A DNA stretch of 64,000 nt from SHVO01 sp041905525 (GTDB taxonomy: Bacteria > Pseudomonadota > Alphaproteobacteria > Rhodospirillales > Rhodospirillaceae). The notes under the pieces were generated by a model, which made no database searches, was not told the origin of the DNA, and was given only the letters and a program-made list of their open reading frames with translations. The position numbers and the translations under genes are program-made. Shown here piece after piece: positions 1 to 9,299 of the stretch; position 1 is the stretch's first letter, and each line of letters begins with the position of its first letter. The stretch covers positions 1 through 64,000 of the forward strand of contig JAYRKY010000012.1 of the NCBI GenBank assembly GCA_041905525.1. The letters run 5' to 3'.

Positions 1-110
1 ACCCCTCAAACGGACCGGTCCAGCCCCGGCGGTAACCCCCCTTACCGCCGGGGCATATTTTTCGCTGAAATGTTCTTGTTTTGTTCTTATCCCGGACCTA
101 GAATCCGAGA

Positions 111-1268
111 ATGTCCTTTTCGCACGCCAAACGACCCCCCGATCCCAATCCCCGCTCCGAAGCCCGCTATATGGGCGGAGGGCTCGAGGGAACCGTCGGC
201 GTGCATCCCGACGCACGCCGGGGCCGCGGCGCCGTCAGTAATGCGGCGGGCCGCTATGAGCCGCGCGGGCGGGTCGCGTTGGATGACGGCTGGGACAACC
301 TGGACGCCCCCGCCCCACCCCTGCGGACGGAAATCCTGAAGGATTCAACGCGCACCATCATCGCCCGTAATACCTCCCCCGATATCAGCTTCGACCGCTC
401 CATAAACCCTTACCGGGGTTGCGAGCACGGCTGCACCTATTGTTTCGCGCGCCCCACCCACTCCTACCTGGGCATGTCCCCGGGCCTGGACTTCGAGAGC
501 AAGATTTTCGCCAAGCCCGACGCCGCCCATCTGCTGGACAAGGAGTTGCGCGCGCCGGGGTACCGCTGCCGGACGATGGCGATGGGGACGAACACCGACC
601 CATATCAGCCGGCGGAGCGGCACTACAAGATCACGCGATCCATTCTCGAGGTGCTGGCGCGGTTCAACCACCCGGTGGGCATCGTGACGAAATCGGCGCT
701 TGTCGCGCGCGACATCGACATTCTTCATCCGATGGCTAAGAAGAACCTCGCGCGGGTCTCGCTTTCCGTCACCTCGCTGGACCACACCCTCTCGCGAAAA
801 ATGGAGCCGCGTGCTTCGACGCCGCAGCGCCGGCTTGCCGCGATCCGCGATCTTAGCAGTGTCGGCATCCCCACCGGCGTGATGTTCGCGCCGGCAATAC
901 CGGGGCTCAACGATCACGAAATGGAAGGTGTGCTCGAGGCTGCCCGCGACGCGGGGGCCACCAGCGCGGGCTATGTCATGTTGCGGCTCCCGCTCGAGGT
1001 AAAAGACCTGTTCCAGGAGTGGCTCGCCGCATCCGTACCCGAACGCGCCTCACGCGTGATGAGCTTGGTGCGCGCAATGCGCGGCGGCCTTGACTACGAT
1101 GCGAAATGGGGAGAACGCATGACCGGCAATGGGCCGATTGCCGAAGCTTTGGCCGACAGATTCAGGCTCGCCTGCAAACGTCTGGGCCTCAACAAACCGC
1201 AAGCGCCTCTCGACACCAGCCAGTTCAAGGCGCCGCCGAGGGCCGGCGATCAACTCGCCCTGTTCTGA
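111..1268 (+). CDS. PA0069-family radical SAM protein
   Basis: A 385-aa protein with the radical SAM cluster motif CEHGCTYC at about residues 104-111, followed by RPTHSYLG. This arrangement is typical of the PA0069/SplB-like radical SAM family, which binds a 4Fe-4S cluster and S-adenosylmethionine. The substrate is unknown. The N-terminal 70 residues are polar and unrelated to the catalytic core. The start is the first in-frame ATG and could lie slightly downstream. It stands alone, convergent with the PAS-like gene. Family assignment is firm; the reaction is not known. Confidence 0.85.
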   Translation: MSFSHAKRPPDPNPRSEARYMGGGLEGTVGVHPDARRGRGAVSNAAGRYEPRGRVALDDGWDNLDAPAPPLRTEILKDSTRTIIARNTSPDISFDRSINPYRGCEHGCTYCFARPTHSYLGMSPGLDFESKIFAKPDAAHLLDKELRAPGYRCRTMAMGTNTDPYQPAERHYKITRSILEVLARFNHPVGIVTKSALVARDIDILHPMAKKNLARVSLSVTSLDHTLSRKMEPRASTPQRRLAAIRDLSSVGIPTGVMFAPAIPGLNDHEMEGVLEAARDAGATSAGYVMLRLPLEVKDLFQEWLAASVPERASRVMSLVRAMRGGLDYDAKWGERMTGNGPIAEALADRFRLACKRLGLNKPQAPLDTSQFKAPPRAGDQLALF

Positions 1269-1275
1269 GGCTGGG

Positions 1276-1803
1276 TTAACCGGCTTGATCCGGCGTGCCC
1301 CAGCCGAGGTCGATCCAGAGCGGCGCTGAATAGGCCAAAAGGTGAGACACGACATCGGTCTCCTTGATGTCTTCCATCAAGACCACACTGCCGATGACGC
1401 ACGGAGGACCGCCCGGAAACGGTTCGGCGGGCAGCGAGACCTCCTCGAACGTGACGCGGCGATCCGACGACGTCACGGTATTCTTCAGCACGCTCAATCC
1501 GACCGGGTGATCCGCCACGGTCTTCTGGAACCCCCATAACTCGTCGGCCATCTTTGGCGTATCGGCATACTCGAGAAGATCACGGCCCGTGAGATCTTCT
1601 CCGGCTAGGTCGACAAGGCGCGTGCCGTGCAACCGCACGCGAATGCTCTTAGTCGGAAGAATGTCCTTGATGACGATCTGCGGCTGAAGCTGAGGATGAG
1701 GATGCGCCAAGAAGTCCTTCAGCAGCGGCAGGCCGTTCCCCCTTCGGAGCGACCGCCAGTGTTCGAAAAACACCTGATTGAGCGCCGATCTGAAGGAATG
1801 CAT
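1276..1803 (-). CDS. PAS-domain (PAS_5-like) protein
   Basis: A 175-aa soluble protein beginning MHSFRSALNQVFFEHW. I chose the ATG at 1803 because upstream codons in the same frame overlap the preceding CDF gene. The order is an N-terminal helix (FFEHWRSLRRGNGLPLLKDF), a beta-rich PAS-like core with RLHGTRLVDLAGEDLTGR, and a C-terminal strand set. This pattern resembles the short PAS_5/DUF1488-type proteins common in alphaproteobacteria. The ligand and partner are unknown. It lies 10 nt downstream of the CDF transporter on the same strand, so cotranscription is likely. Confidence 0.6.
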   Translation of the reverse strand: MHSFRSALNQVFFEHWRSLRRGNGLPLLKDFLAHPHPQLQPQIVIKDILPTKSIRVRLHGTRLVDLAGEDLTGRDLLEYADTPKMADELWGFQKTVADHPVGLSVLKNTVTSSDRRVTFEEVSLPAEPFPGGPPCVIGSVVLMEDIKETDVVSHLLAYSAPLWIDLGWGTPDQAG

Positions 1804-1813
1804 GAGCCCCCTC

Positions 1814-2728
1814 CTATGCGCCGACCCGCGGATGATATTCGGCCACGCCGTCGGGGTCTTCGTGAATGATGATATCCACTCCGGGGAATTCGCCTTCGAC
1901 CGCCTTCTCGACATCGTCGCAGATGCGGTGAGCATCCACGAGCTTCAAGTTCGGGTCCAGAACGATATGCATTTGCACGTGCTTCTGCATGCCGGAACTG
2001 CGGGTGCGCAATTCATGAACGCGCAGGACCTTGGGATGATGAAGCGCGATGGCCACAATGCGTTCGCGCTCTTCCGCCGGCAGCTCTTTGTCCATCAAGG
2101 CATCGACGGACCGCAGACCAATGCGCAGCGCGTTGATGAGGATGAAGACGCTGATCGCGATCCCGAAAATGGGATCGGTCCATGCGAAATTCGGAATGGA
2201 TGCAAGAAGTAGAGCGCCGATGACGCTGGCGTTGAGCAGAAGGTCACCGGTGTAGTGCAGCGAGTCCGCACTGATCGCCACTGATGACGTTCTCGCGATG
2301 ACGTAGCGCTGCAGAAGAACAAGAGCGATCGTGACGGCGATGGAGAATACGGTCACGGCGATCCCAATACCCGCCTCGGACACCGGCGCGGGATCATGCA
2401 GACGCGAAATCGCCTGCACGATGATCAGGACGGCCGAGCCGGCGACGAACGCCGCCTGAGCAAGGCCCGACAATGGTTCGGCCTTTCCGTGTCCGAACCG
2501 GTGCATGTCATCGGCGGGCGTGAGAGCAAAGCGTACGGCGACCAAGTTCAAGCCCGAGGCCAGAAGATCCAGCGCCGAGTCCGCCAGACTGGAAAGCAGC
2601 GCAACCGAGCCGGTGCGCAGATACGCCCATGTCTTCACGCCGATGAGCACCAGTGCGCACATCACCGCCGCGCGCGTCGCGAGGCGCATCAGCCGGGCCG
2701 GATTTTGGGAAATGACTGTCTCGTTCAC
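1814..2728 (-). CDS. cation diffusion facilitator (FieF-like metal exporter)
   Basis: A 304-aa inner-membrane CDF protein expected to export divalent metals (Zn, Fe, Mn or Cd) in exchange for protons. Several hydrophobic segments are visible, with the metal-site sequence SLADSALDLLAS in the second segment and HRFGHGKAEP in the loop after it. The C-terminal domain carries HELRTRSSG and MHIVLD, typical of the cytosolic metal-sensing domain. It starts at a GTG that overlaps the pdxH stop (GTGA), so the two are translationally coupled. Metal specificity cannot be read from the sequence. Confidence 0.9.
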   Translation of the reverse strand: MNETVISQNPARLMRLATRAAVMCALVLIGVKTWAYLRTGSVALLSSLADSALDLLASGLNLVAVRFALTPADDMHRFGHGKAEPLSGLAQAAFVAGSAVLIIVQAISRLHDPAPVSEAGIGIAVTVFSIAVTIALVLLQRYVIARTSSVAISADSLHYTGDLLLNASVIGALLLASIPNFAWTDPIFGIAISVFILINALRIGLRSVDALMDKELPAEERERIVAIALHHPKVLRVHELRTRSSGMQKHVQMHIVLDPNLKLVDAHRICDDVEKAVEGEFPGVDIIIHEDPDGVAEYHPRVGA

Positions 2729-3321
2729 GGGTTAAGGCGGGTAGTGCGCCATCCGGCGCCGTCGCGGTGGAACACCAGGCGGTCGTGAAGGCGATTGGCG
2801 ACGTTGAACCAAAACTCGATGACGTCCGGGGTAAGCCGGTACCCGGTCCAGTACGGCGGCCGAGGAACGGGTCCACCGGCGAAGCGTTTCTCCATCTCCG
2901 CGACCCGCGCTTCCAATACGGCGCGATCCTCGATTTCACGCGACTGCGCGGACGCCCACGCGGCGATCTGGCTCTGGCGCGGTCGCGTCGCGTGGTATGC
3001 GTCCGCCTCCGCGGCCGTGACCTCCGTCAAGACACCTTCCGCGCGCACCTGGCGCAGCAGGGATTTCCAGTGAAAACAGATCGCGGCTGAAGGGTTGCGC
3101 GCGATCTCACCGCCTTTTCTGCTTTCGGCGTTCGTATAGAAAACGAAGCCGCCGGCGCTCACGTCTTTCAAAAGGACCATGCGGACGGACGGTTTCCCGT
3201 CCGGCGTCGCGGTCGCCAGGCTCATGGCGTTTGGCACATCCGGCTCCTGCGCGATGGCTTCGTCCAGCCAGCGGCGGAAGAGATCGAGGGGGTCGGTTAC
3301 GGAGGGGATAAGGACGGTCAC
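2725..3321 (-). CDS. pdxH: pyridoxamine/pyridoxine 5'-phosphate oxidase
   Basis: FMN-dependent enzyme that oxidises PNP/PMP to pyridoxal 5'-phosphate. Family signatures include PSVRMVLLKD near residue 45, FYTNAESRKG, and the C-terminal RLHDRLVFHRDGAGW ending RLNP. A GTG at 3321 gives 198 aa, the usual size. The ORF extends further upstream, but that extension is Arg/Gly-rich and unlike PdxH. It overlaps the downstream CDF gene by 3 nt. The start is probable; the function is near certain. Confidence 0.93.
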   Translation of the reverse strand: MTVLIPSVTDPLDLFRRWLDEAIAQEPDVPNAMSLATATPDGKPSVRMVLLKDVSAGGFVFYTNAESRKGGEIARNPSAAICFHWKSLLRQVRAEGVLTEVTAAEADAYHATRPRQSQIAAWASAQSREIEDRAVLEARVAEMEKRFAGGPVPRPPYWTGYRLTPDVIEFWFNVANRLHDRLVFHRDGAGWRTTRLNP

Positions 3322-3580
3322 GCGCGGCTCGGAAGACTGTGGCAAGTTCGTTAACGTCCGTCGCCCGCAGGCCCTTGTCAATCTTCGGATTTTTCGTTCG
3401 GGACCGGCTCCGCCCCCCTTGCCGATGCCTTGGCGCGTACTTATTTTCGCCACCATTATCGGGCTTTATACCGTCTCGGGGCGGTGAGAACGCGAACGAA
3501 AACACGGACTCAATCGTTTAAGGAACACCTCCGGCCGCGCCCTCCGCGCCGGACCAGAACGCATAACCAAGGTGAACGTC

Positions 3581-4060
3581 ATGCTCAGATCTAAGTCGTC
3601 AAAACTCGCTGTCGTCATGGCGGTTGCCGCCAGCCTGTCCTTGGGCGCATGCGCCGAGGGCAACAACCAGACCGGCGCCACGCTGCTCGGCGCTGGCCTT
3701 GGCGGTCTGCTCGGCTCGCAATTCGGAAGCGGCGATGGCCGCCTTGCAATGACCGCGCTCGGCACGCTGGCGGGCGCTGCGGTGGGCAGCTCTGTCGGGA
3801 AGCGTATGGATGAAGTCGACCGCATGAAGATGCGCGAAGCCGAGAACCGTGCTTACGGCGCGCCGATCGGTGAAACGATCATCTGGAATAATCCGGATAC
3901 CGGACACCGCGGCACCGTCACACCGGTCCGCGACGGCCGCAGCCAGCGCGGCGAGTACTGCCGCGAGTTCCAATCCGAAATCATCGTCGGCGGCGAGAGG
4001 GAACGCGGCTTCGGCCGCGCCTGCCAGCAGCCCGATGGCTCGTGGAAGATCGTCTCGTAA
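3581..4060 (+). CDS. RT0821/Lpp0805-family (17-kDa antigen-like) surface lipoprotein
   Basis: A 159-aa outer-membrane lipoprotein. The signal peptide ends in the lipobox LGAC and is followed by glycine-zipper segments (GLGGLLGSQFGSGDG, GTLAGAAVGSSVGKRMD), as in the Rickettsia 17-kDa antigen family. The C-terminal domain has CREFQSEIIVGGERERGFGRAC with two cysteines. The ATG at 3581 is preferred over a GTG at 3572 because an AAGGTGA ribosome site sits just upstream. A strong terminator follows. The exact role in the envelope is unknown. Confidence 0.85.
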   Translation: MLRSKSSKLAVVMAVAASLSLGACAEGNNQTGATLLGAGLGGLLGSQFGSGDGRLAMTALGTLAGAAVGSSVGKRMDEVDRMKMREAENRAYGAPIGETIIWNNPDTGHRGTVTPVRDGRSQRGEYCREFQSEIIVGGERERGFGRACQQPDGSWKIVS

Positions 4061-4081
4061 CCACGCGCGGCACATGATTGT

Positions 4082-4114
4082 AGAAACGGCCCCGGGAACG
4101 GGGCCGTTTTTTTT
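4082..4114 (+). terminator. intrinsic terminator after surface lipoprotein
   Basis: The hairpin AACGGCCCC-gggaac-GGGGCCGTT is followed by a run of eight T. It ends the lipoprotein transcript and lies just before the convergent BrkB gene. Confidence 0.9.
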
Positions 4115-4135
4115 GTCTCGATCGCCCCGCCCGCG

Positions 4136-5440
4136 CTACGCCTCCAGAGGCGTCTGGAGGAGCCGTCCTAGCGTAATTGAAAGCGCGCGCTGCTCCGATT
4201 CCGCGGCTTGCCTGAGCGCGGCGGCCACTCTGCGGCCGGTCTCGCTGTCGTCAAACTCGGGCGCGCTCACCATGCCCAACCCGAAGCTAAGACCAAAACC
4301 GAAGCAATGAACGAGGTCGGCCAGCGGCGTGCGATCAAGGTCTCGTGCTAGCATCCACTGACCCGCGTCCGTGACGACAACGAAACGTGCGGCGCGGAGT
4401 TCGGTGAGGACCGACGCAAAGACGATGTCCGGGGCGGTCACCGCTTTCGCAAGGCGCGCGGTGATAAGACCGCTCCCATCGCGAGCCGCGCGCTCCAGGT
4501 GCGAGAGAATGGCCAGCGCGGTCATCAACCGCCCTGCGGGTCCGACAGTCGCGCCGCTCCGCTCGTGCCGCCAGTCGGGCATCGAGGCCGTCACGACCGC
4601 GCCCGACAGCACGATGACCCACACCACGAATACCCAGATCAGGAAAATCGGGATCGCTGCCATGGCGCCGTAAATCGCCTGGTACGCGGTCATCGTCAAA
4701 ACGTAGAATGCGAAGGTGTAACGCACGAACGTCAGCAGAAGCGCCGCCAGCAGAGCTCCCACCATGGCATCCTTCAGGAAGACCCTGCGGTTCGGGACGA
4801 TTGTGTAAAGAACGGTCAAGACGATCCACCCCAGCACGGCGGGCGCGACACTTCCCAGGACAAGATCGAAATTACTCGCCTCCTCGGGTCCACCGAAGAG
4901 CGGGAGGGCGGTGAATATTCCGAACAGGGAAAAACCGAGCCCCAGGAGCAGAGGGCCGATCGTCATCAACGTCCAGAAGACGAGAAGGCGAAGCGCGAGA
5001 CGGCGCTGGCGAGCCGCGCGGAAGATTTTGTTGAATGCGCTCTCGACCGAGATCAGCAGGACCAAGGCGGCTGCGATCAGTCCGATGATCCCGACCGCCG
5101 TCAGCTCCCCCGCCGCCCGGACGAAGCCTGCGATGGCAACACCCACATGAAGCCCCGTTTCGGGCATCAGATTGGCCAGCAGGAAGTCTTCCATCCGCTC
5201 CCGCAGCGAGCTCAGACCCGGATAGGCCGCGACGGCGGCCAAAAGAAGGGCGAGCGCCGGGATCAGAGCGAACACGGTCGAGAAACTTAACGAGGACGCA
5301 ATTTCCAAAATCGCGTGCTGGCGCATGCGTTTCAAAAAGAAACGCACTGTAACGCGCCAAGGCGGCCGCGCCCGCTTGCGGGCCGTCAGGGAATGACCTT
5401 CGGCGATCGGGCTTTCACTCATGGCAGATGCGCGCCCCAT
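4136..5440 (-). CDS. YihY/BrkB-family inner membrane protein
   Basis: A 434-aa polytopic membrane protein with about six hydrophobic segments in the first 300 residues (for example FSTVFALIPALALLLAAVA, ELTAVGIIGLIAAALVLLIS and AIYGAMAAIPIFLIWVFVVW). The pattern FxxLLxxP-PL and the YGxxxxIPIFLIW segment are typical of the YihY/UPF0761 (BrkB) family. The C-terminal 130 residues form a soluble domain resembling the winged-helix tail of some members. A second ATG (MSES) lies 18 nt downstream. It diverges from fabI. Its function is not established. Confidence 0.85.
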   Translation of the reverse strand: MGRASAMSESPIAEGHSLTARKRARPPWRVTVRFFLKRMRQHAILEIASSLSFSTVFALIPALALLLAAVAAYPGLSSLRERMEDFLLANLMPETGLHVGVAIAGFVRAAGELTAVGIIGLIAAALVLLISVESAFNKIFRAARQRRLALRLLVFWTLMTIGPLLLGLGFSLFGIFTALPLFGGPEEASNFDLVLGSVAPAVLGWIVLTVLYTIVPNRRVFLKDAMVGALLAALLLTFVRYTFAFYVLTMTAYQAIYGAMAAIPIFLIWVFVVWVIVLSGAVVTASMPDWRHERSGATVGPAGRLMTALAILSHLERAARDGSGLITARLAKAVTAPDIVFASVLTELRAARFVVVTDAGQWMLARDLDRTPLADLVHCFGFGLSFGLGMVSAPEFDDSETGRRVAAALRQAAESEQRALSITLGRLLQTPLEA

Positions 5441-5514
5441 GCCTTGCCCTGTAACGACATTAGTGTAGGATGCACTAAGTTATTGGTTCCCGAAAGGTTT
5501 TCGGAAGAATACGC

Positions 5515-6351
5515 ATGAGTGGGCGCGGTTTGCTCGAAGGAAAATTTGGCCTCATCATGGGTGTGGCCAACGATCGGTCGATTGCCTGGGGAATTGCCCA
5601 GCAGGCGGCCATGCATGGCGCGACCCTGGCGTTCACCTACCAGGGCGAAGCGCTCGAAAAGCGCGTTCGGCCGCTCGCCGAGAGCGTGAAGAGTCCGCTC
5701 GTTTTGTCGTGCGACGTCACGGATGAAGCGTCCGTGGCCTCGGTCTTCGAGGCGATTGAGAAGGCGTGGGGCCGCTTGGACTTCGTCGTCCATGCGATTG
5801 CATTCTCCGACAAGGATGAACTCAAAGGGCGCTACGTGGAGACCAGCCGTGCGAACTTCCTGCGTACCATGGATATCTCCTGCTACTCGTTCACCGACGT
5901 GTGCCGCCGCGCCGAACCCCTGATGAAGGATGGCGGTAGCCTTGTCACCCTGTCCTACTACGGTGCGGAGCGGGTCATGCCGCACTACAACGTCATGGGC
6001 GTGGCCAAAGCCGCGCTCGAGGCGAGCACGCGCTACCTCGCGGCCGATCTCGGCTCCAAGAACATCCGCGTCAACGCTATCTCCGCCGGCCCCATCAAGA
6101 CCCTCGCGGCGTCCGGGATCGGCGACTTCAGGTACATTTTGAAATGGAATGAGCTGAACGCGCCGATGGATCGCAACGTCACGATCGAAGACGTCGGCAA
6201 ATCGGGCCTCTACTTCATCAGTGATTTGTCCAGCGGCGTGACCGGCGAAGTTCATCATGTGGACTGCGGCTATCATGTCGTAGGAATGCTCGCTCCTGAA
6301 TCCTCACAAGGCATCGCGGATCTCCTTAACGGCGCCAATCTCGCCAAGTAG
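5515..6351 (+). CDS. fabI: enoyl-[acyl-carrier-protein] reductase (NADH)
   Basis: A 278-aa short-chain dehydrogenase fold enzyme that performs the last reduction of each type II fatty acid elongation cycle. It shows the FabI-specific nucleotide motif GVANDRSIAWGIA, the catalytic Tyr/Lys arrangement in YYGAERVMPHYNVMGVAKAA, and ISAGPIKTLAASGI. It is followed by aroC after 8 nt, a pairing common in alphaproteobacteria, so the two are probably cotranscribed. Confidence 0.96.
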   Translation: MSGRGLLEGKFGLIMGVANDRSIAWGIAQQAAMHGATLAFTYQGEALEKRVRPLAESVKSPLVLSCDVTDEASVASVFEAIEKAWGRLDFVVHAIAFSDKDELKGRYVETSRANFLRTMDISCYSFTDVCRRAEPLMKDGGSLVTLSYYGAERVMPHYNVMGVAKAALEASTRYLAADLGSKNIRVNAISAGPIKTLAASGIGDFRYILKWNELNAPMDRNVTIEDVGKSGLYFISDLSSGVTGEVHHVDCGYHVVGMLAPESSQGIADLLNGANLAK

Positions 6352-6359
6352 CGCCGCCG

Positions 6360-7445
6360 ATGTCCTTCAACACCTTCGGCACGCTCTTTCGCTTCACGAC
6401 CTTCGGCGAAAGCCATGGCCCGGCGATCGGTTGCGTGGTCGATGGTGTCCCTCCTCGCATCCCGCTTAGGGAGGCCGATATTCAGGTATGGCTCGATAAG
6501 CGCCGTCCCGGTCAGTCGAAGTACACAACACAACGCCAAGAACCCGACACCGTCAGGATTCTGTCCGGCGTCTTTGAAGGAATGACGACGGGCACGCCCA
6601 TCGGACTGTTGATCGAAAATGTCGACGCGCGCTCCAAGGATTACGGCGACATCGCGCAGAAGTTCCGCCCCGGGCACGCCGACTACACCTACTGGAAGAA
6701 GTACGGCATCCGCGACTATCGGGGCGGCGGCCGATCCTCGGCGCGCGAGACCGCCATGCGTGTCGCCGCGGGCGCTATTGCACGCAAAATTCTCGCGTCC
6801 CGTCTCGGCGATGGGGTGTCCATTCGCGGCGCCCTGATTCAGATGGGACCTCACACCGTCGACCGCGCGCGGTGGGATTGGGAGGAAGTCGACCGCAACC
6901 CGTTTTTCTCACCCGATGCCCACGCCGCCGAAAACTGGGCCCAGTATCTTGAAGGCGTCCGTAAGGCCGGATCGTCGTGCGGGGCGGTCATCGAAGTTGT
7001 CGCCGAAGGCATCCCCGTCGGACTCGGGGCCCCGATCTACGCCAAGCTCGACGCCGACCTCGCGGCGGCCCTCATGGGGATCAACGCCGCGAAAGGCGTT
7101 GAAATCGGCGCCGGCTTTGCCGCTGCAGCCCTCTCCGGCGAGGAAAACGCCGATGAAATGCGCGCGCGGCCATCCGGCGAGGTGGAATTCCTTTCCAACA
7201 AGGCGGGCGGCATTCTCGGTGGCATTTCGACCGGTCAGCCCATCGTCGCGCGCGTCGCGATCAAGCCGACCAGTTCAATCCTCGCGCCGCGCAAAACAAT
7301 CGATATCCACGGAAGCGAAACGGAGATCATGACCAAAGGACGCCATGACCCGTGTGTCGGCATTCGCGGGGTGCCGGTGGCCGAGGCGATGGTCGCCGCC
7401 GTCCTCGCCGATCATCTCTTGCGGCACCAAGCCCAAAACGGGTGA
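6360..7445 (+). CDS. aroC: chorismate synthase
   Basis: A 361-aa enzyme converting 5-enolpyruvylshikimate-3-phosphate to chorismate with reduced FMN, the last common step of aromatic amino acid synthesis. Signatures are GESHGPAIGCVVDGVPP at the N-terminus, RPGHADYTY, GGGRSSARETAMRVAAGA and the C-terminal GRHDPCVGIRGVPVAEAM. The length is normal. It lies directly behind fabI. Confidence 0.97.
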   Translation: MSFNTFGTLFRFTTFGESHGPAIGCVVDGVPPRIPLREADIQVWLDKRRPGQSKYTTQRQEPDTVRILSGVFEGMTTGTPIGLLIENVDARSKDYGDIAQKFRPGHADYTYWKKYGIRDYRGGGRSSARETAMRVAAGAIARKILASRLGDGVSIRGALIQMGPHTVDRARWDWEEVDRNPFFSPDAHAAENWAQYLEGVRKAGSSCGAVIEVVAEGIPVGLGAPIYAKLDADLAAALMGINAAKGVEIGAGFAAAALSGEENADEMRARPSGEVEFLSNKAGGILGGISTGQPIVARVAIKPTSSILAPRKTIDIHGSETEIMTKGRHDPCVGIRGVPVAEAMVAAVLADHLLRHQAQNG

Positions 7446-7511
7446 GATAATTCAACACGCGAAAAAACGTCCGGGGGGACGTCGGGGGCGCGGGACAAAC
7501 TAGGAGCCACG

Positions 7512-9299
7512 ATGCGCACATTCGGAAAAGTTCTCCTCGGCCTGCTGGCCAGCATTGGCGTGCTGGTCATCGTGACCTTCGTCGGCATCCTCTATGCCGT
7601 ATCCAGTTTCAAGGGCGAGGACCATAAAGCGGGCGCGCCGGATAAAATCGTTCTCACGCTCGACCTCGACAAGGAAATTTCAGAGGGCCGCGCCCATGCC
7701 GGTCTTGCCGGTTTGGGCCTGAAGTCCACACCACGGATGCAGGATGTCATCATCGCGCTTCGCCGGGCGAAGGACGACCCGCGTGTGGTCGCGTTGCGGG
7801 CCACCTTGAGCGTCTCGCCGCTCGGACTCGCCCAAGTGCAGGAAGTTCGCGATATGATCGCGGAGTTCGAAACCTCCGGGAAACCGACCTTCCTGTTCTC
7901 CGAAACGATGGGAGAAACCGTCGGCGCGATGCCCTCCTACTATCTTGCGTCGGCCTTCAACACTATTTGGGTGCAGCCGTCCGGCACGGTGGGCGTCGCC
8001 GGGATCGGCACGGAACAGATGTTCTTCAAGGATTTCCTTGATCGCTTCGGCATCAAGGCCTCGTTCCTGCAGCGCAAGGAGTACAAGAGCGCCGGGGAAA
8101 ACCTCACCAACTCGACCATGTCGGCGGCCAACCGCGAAGCGCTCCAGGCCCTCCTCGGCTCGTGGTTCGAGCAGATGATTACCGGCATCGCAGACAGCCG
8201 CAAACTTGCACCCGACGCCGTGAAGGCGCTGGTCGACCGGGGCCCGCTGATGGCCGCGGAGGCGCGCGAAAGCGGCCTCGTGGACGCCCTTGGCTATCGT
8301 GATGAGTTCGATAGCGCCGTGCGGGCAAAGGCCGCGGGCGCAAGCGCCCTAACCATCGGCGAGTATCTCGACCTGGGGTACCACGCGAAAGGCGCGTCCA
8401 AGAAAGTCGCCATCATCAACGCCATCGGCGAAATCGTGCGCGGTGACGAGGAAGATAACCAGTCACTTTTCGGCGGCGGTACCGGCGTACGGTCGGGCGT
8501 GATGGCGAAGGCCGTGCGTGACGCCTTGGCCGATGACGACATCGCCGCCGTCTTGATCCGTGTCGACAGCCCCGGTGGATCGTACGTGGCCTCAGACACG
8601 ATCTGGCGCGAAATCGTGAAGGCGAAAGACAAGAAAAAGCCGGTGATCGTCAGCATGGGGAACCTTGCGGCGTCCGGCGGTTATTTCATCTCGATGCCCG
8701 CGGACCGGATTTTCGCGCAGCCTGCGACGATCACCGGGTCCATCGGCGTGGTGATGGGAAAGGTCGTCATCGGCGGCGCCCTCGATAAGCTGGACATCAA
8801 CTTCGAGCGCATCACCTTTGGCGAGTCCGCCGGCATTTTCAGCTCGACCACGGACTTCTCGCCGGCGCAACTCGCCCGTCTCAACCAGATGCTCGACGCG
8901 ACCTATGCCGACTTCACCGGCAAGGCGGCGCAAGGTCGCGGCAAGACACAGGAAGAGATTGAGAAAGTCGCCAAAGGGCGCGTTTGGACCGGAAAAGATG
9001 CCCTGGCGGCCGGTCTTGTGGACGAGTTGGGCGGCCTCTCGAAGGCTATCGACTACACAAAGACGCGCGTCGGCCTGCAGCCGGGCGATGCGGTCGAACT
9101 CGTTGCTTTCCCGAAGCCGAAGGGGCGCCTAGCCGAACTTCTCAGCGGCCTCGAGAACCCGAACCTGCCGTTCGGCATCGTCAGCGCGCTCCACACCATG
9201 GTCCGGCTCGCTGAGGCCGTAAGCCCGGTGCTGAACGAACTCGACGCCGCCAATCGTCCCGGGACGCAGCTTTATTTGGCGCCCGTGCCGGTGAACTAG
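7512..9299 (+). CDS. sppA: signal peptide peptidase SppA, 67K type
   Basis: A 595-aa membrane-anchored serine protease that degrades cleaved signal peptides. An N-terminal transmembrane anchor spans about residues 5-30. Two tandem S49 domains follow. The catalytic Lys is K192 in YKSAGE and the nucleophile is Ser388 in NLAASGGYF, the spacing expected for the long double-domain SppA. It is followed immediately by the convergent tlyA gene (no gap). Confidence 0.94.
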   Translation: MRTFGKVLLGLLASIGVLVIVTFVGILYAVSSFKGEDHKAGAPDKIVLTLDLDKEISEGRAHAGLAGLGLKSTPRMQDVIIALRRAKDDPRVVALRATLSVSPLGLAQVQEVRDMIAEFETSGKPTFLFSETMGETVGAMPSYYLASAFNTIWVQPSGTVGVAGIGTEQMFFKDFLDRFGIKASFLQRKEYKSAGENLTNSTMSAANREALQALLGSWFEQMITGIADSRKLAPDAVKALVDRGPLMAAEARESGLVDALGYRDEFDSAVRAKAAGASALTIGEYLDLGYHAKGASKKVAIINAIGEIVRGDEEDNQSLFGGGTGVRSGVMAKAVRDALADDDIAAVLIRVDSPGGSYVASDTIWREIVKAKDKKKPVIVSMGNLAASGGYFISMPADRIFAQPATITGSIGVVMGKVVIGGALDKLDINFERITFGESAGIFSSTTDFSPAQLARLNQMLDATYADFTGKAAQGRGKTQEEIEKVAKGRVWTGKDALAAGLVDELGGLSKAIDYTKTRVGLQPGDAVELVAFPKPKGRLAELLSGLENPNLPFGIVSALHTMVRLAEAVSPVLNELDAANRPGTQLYLAPVPVN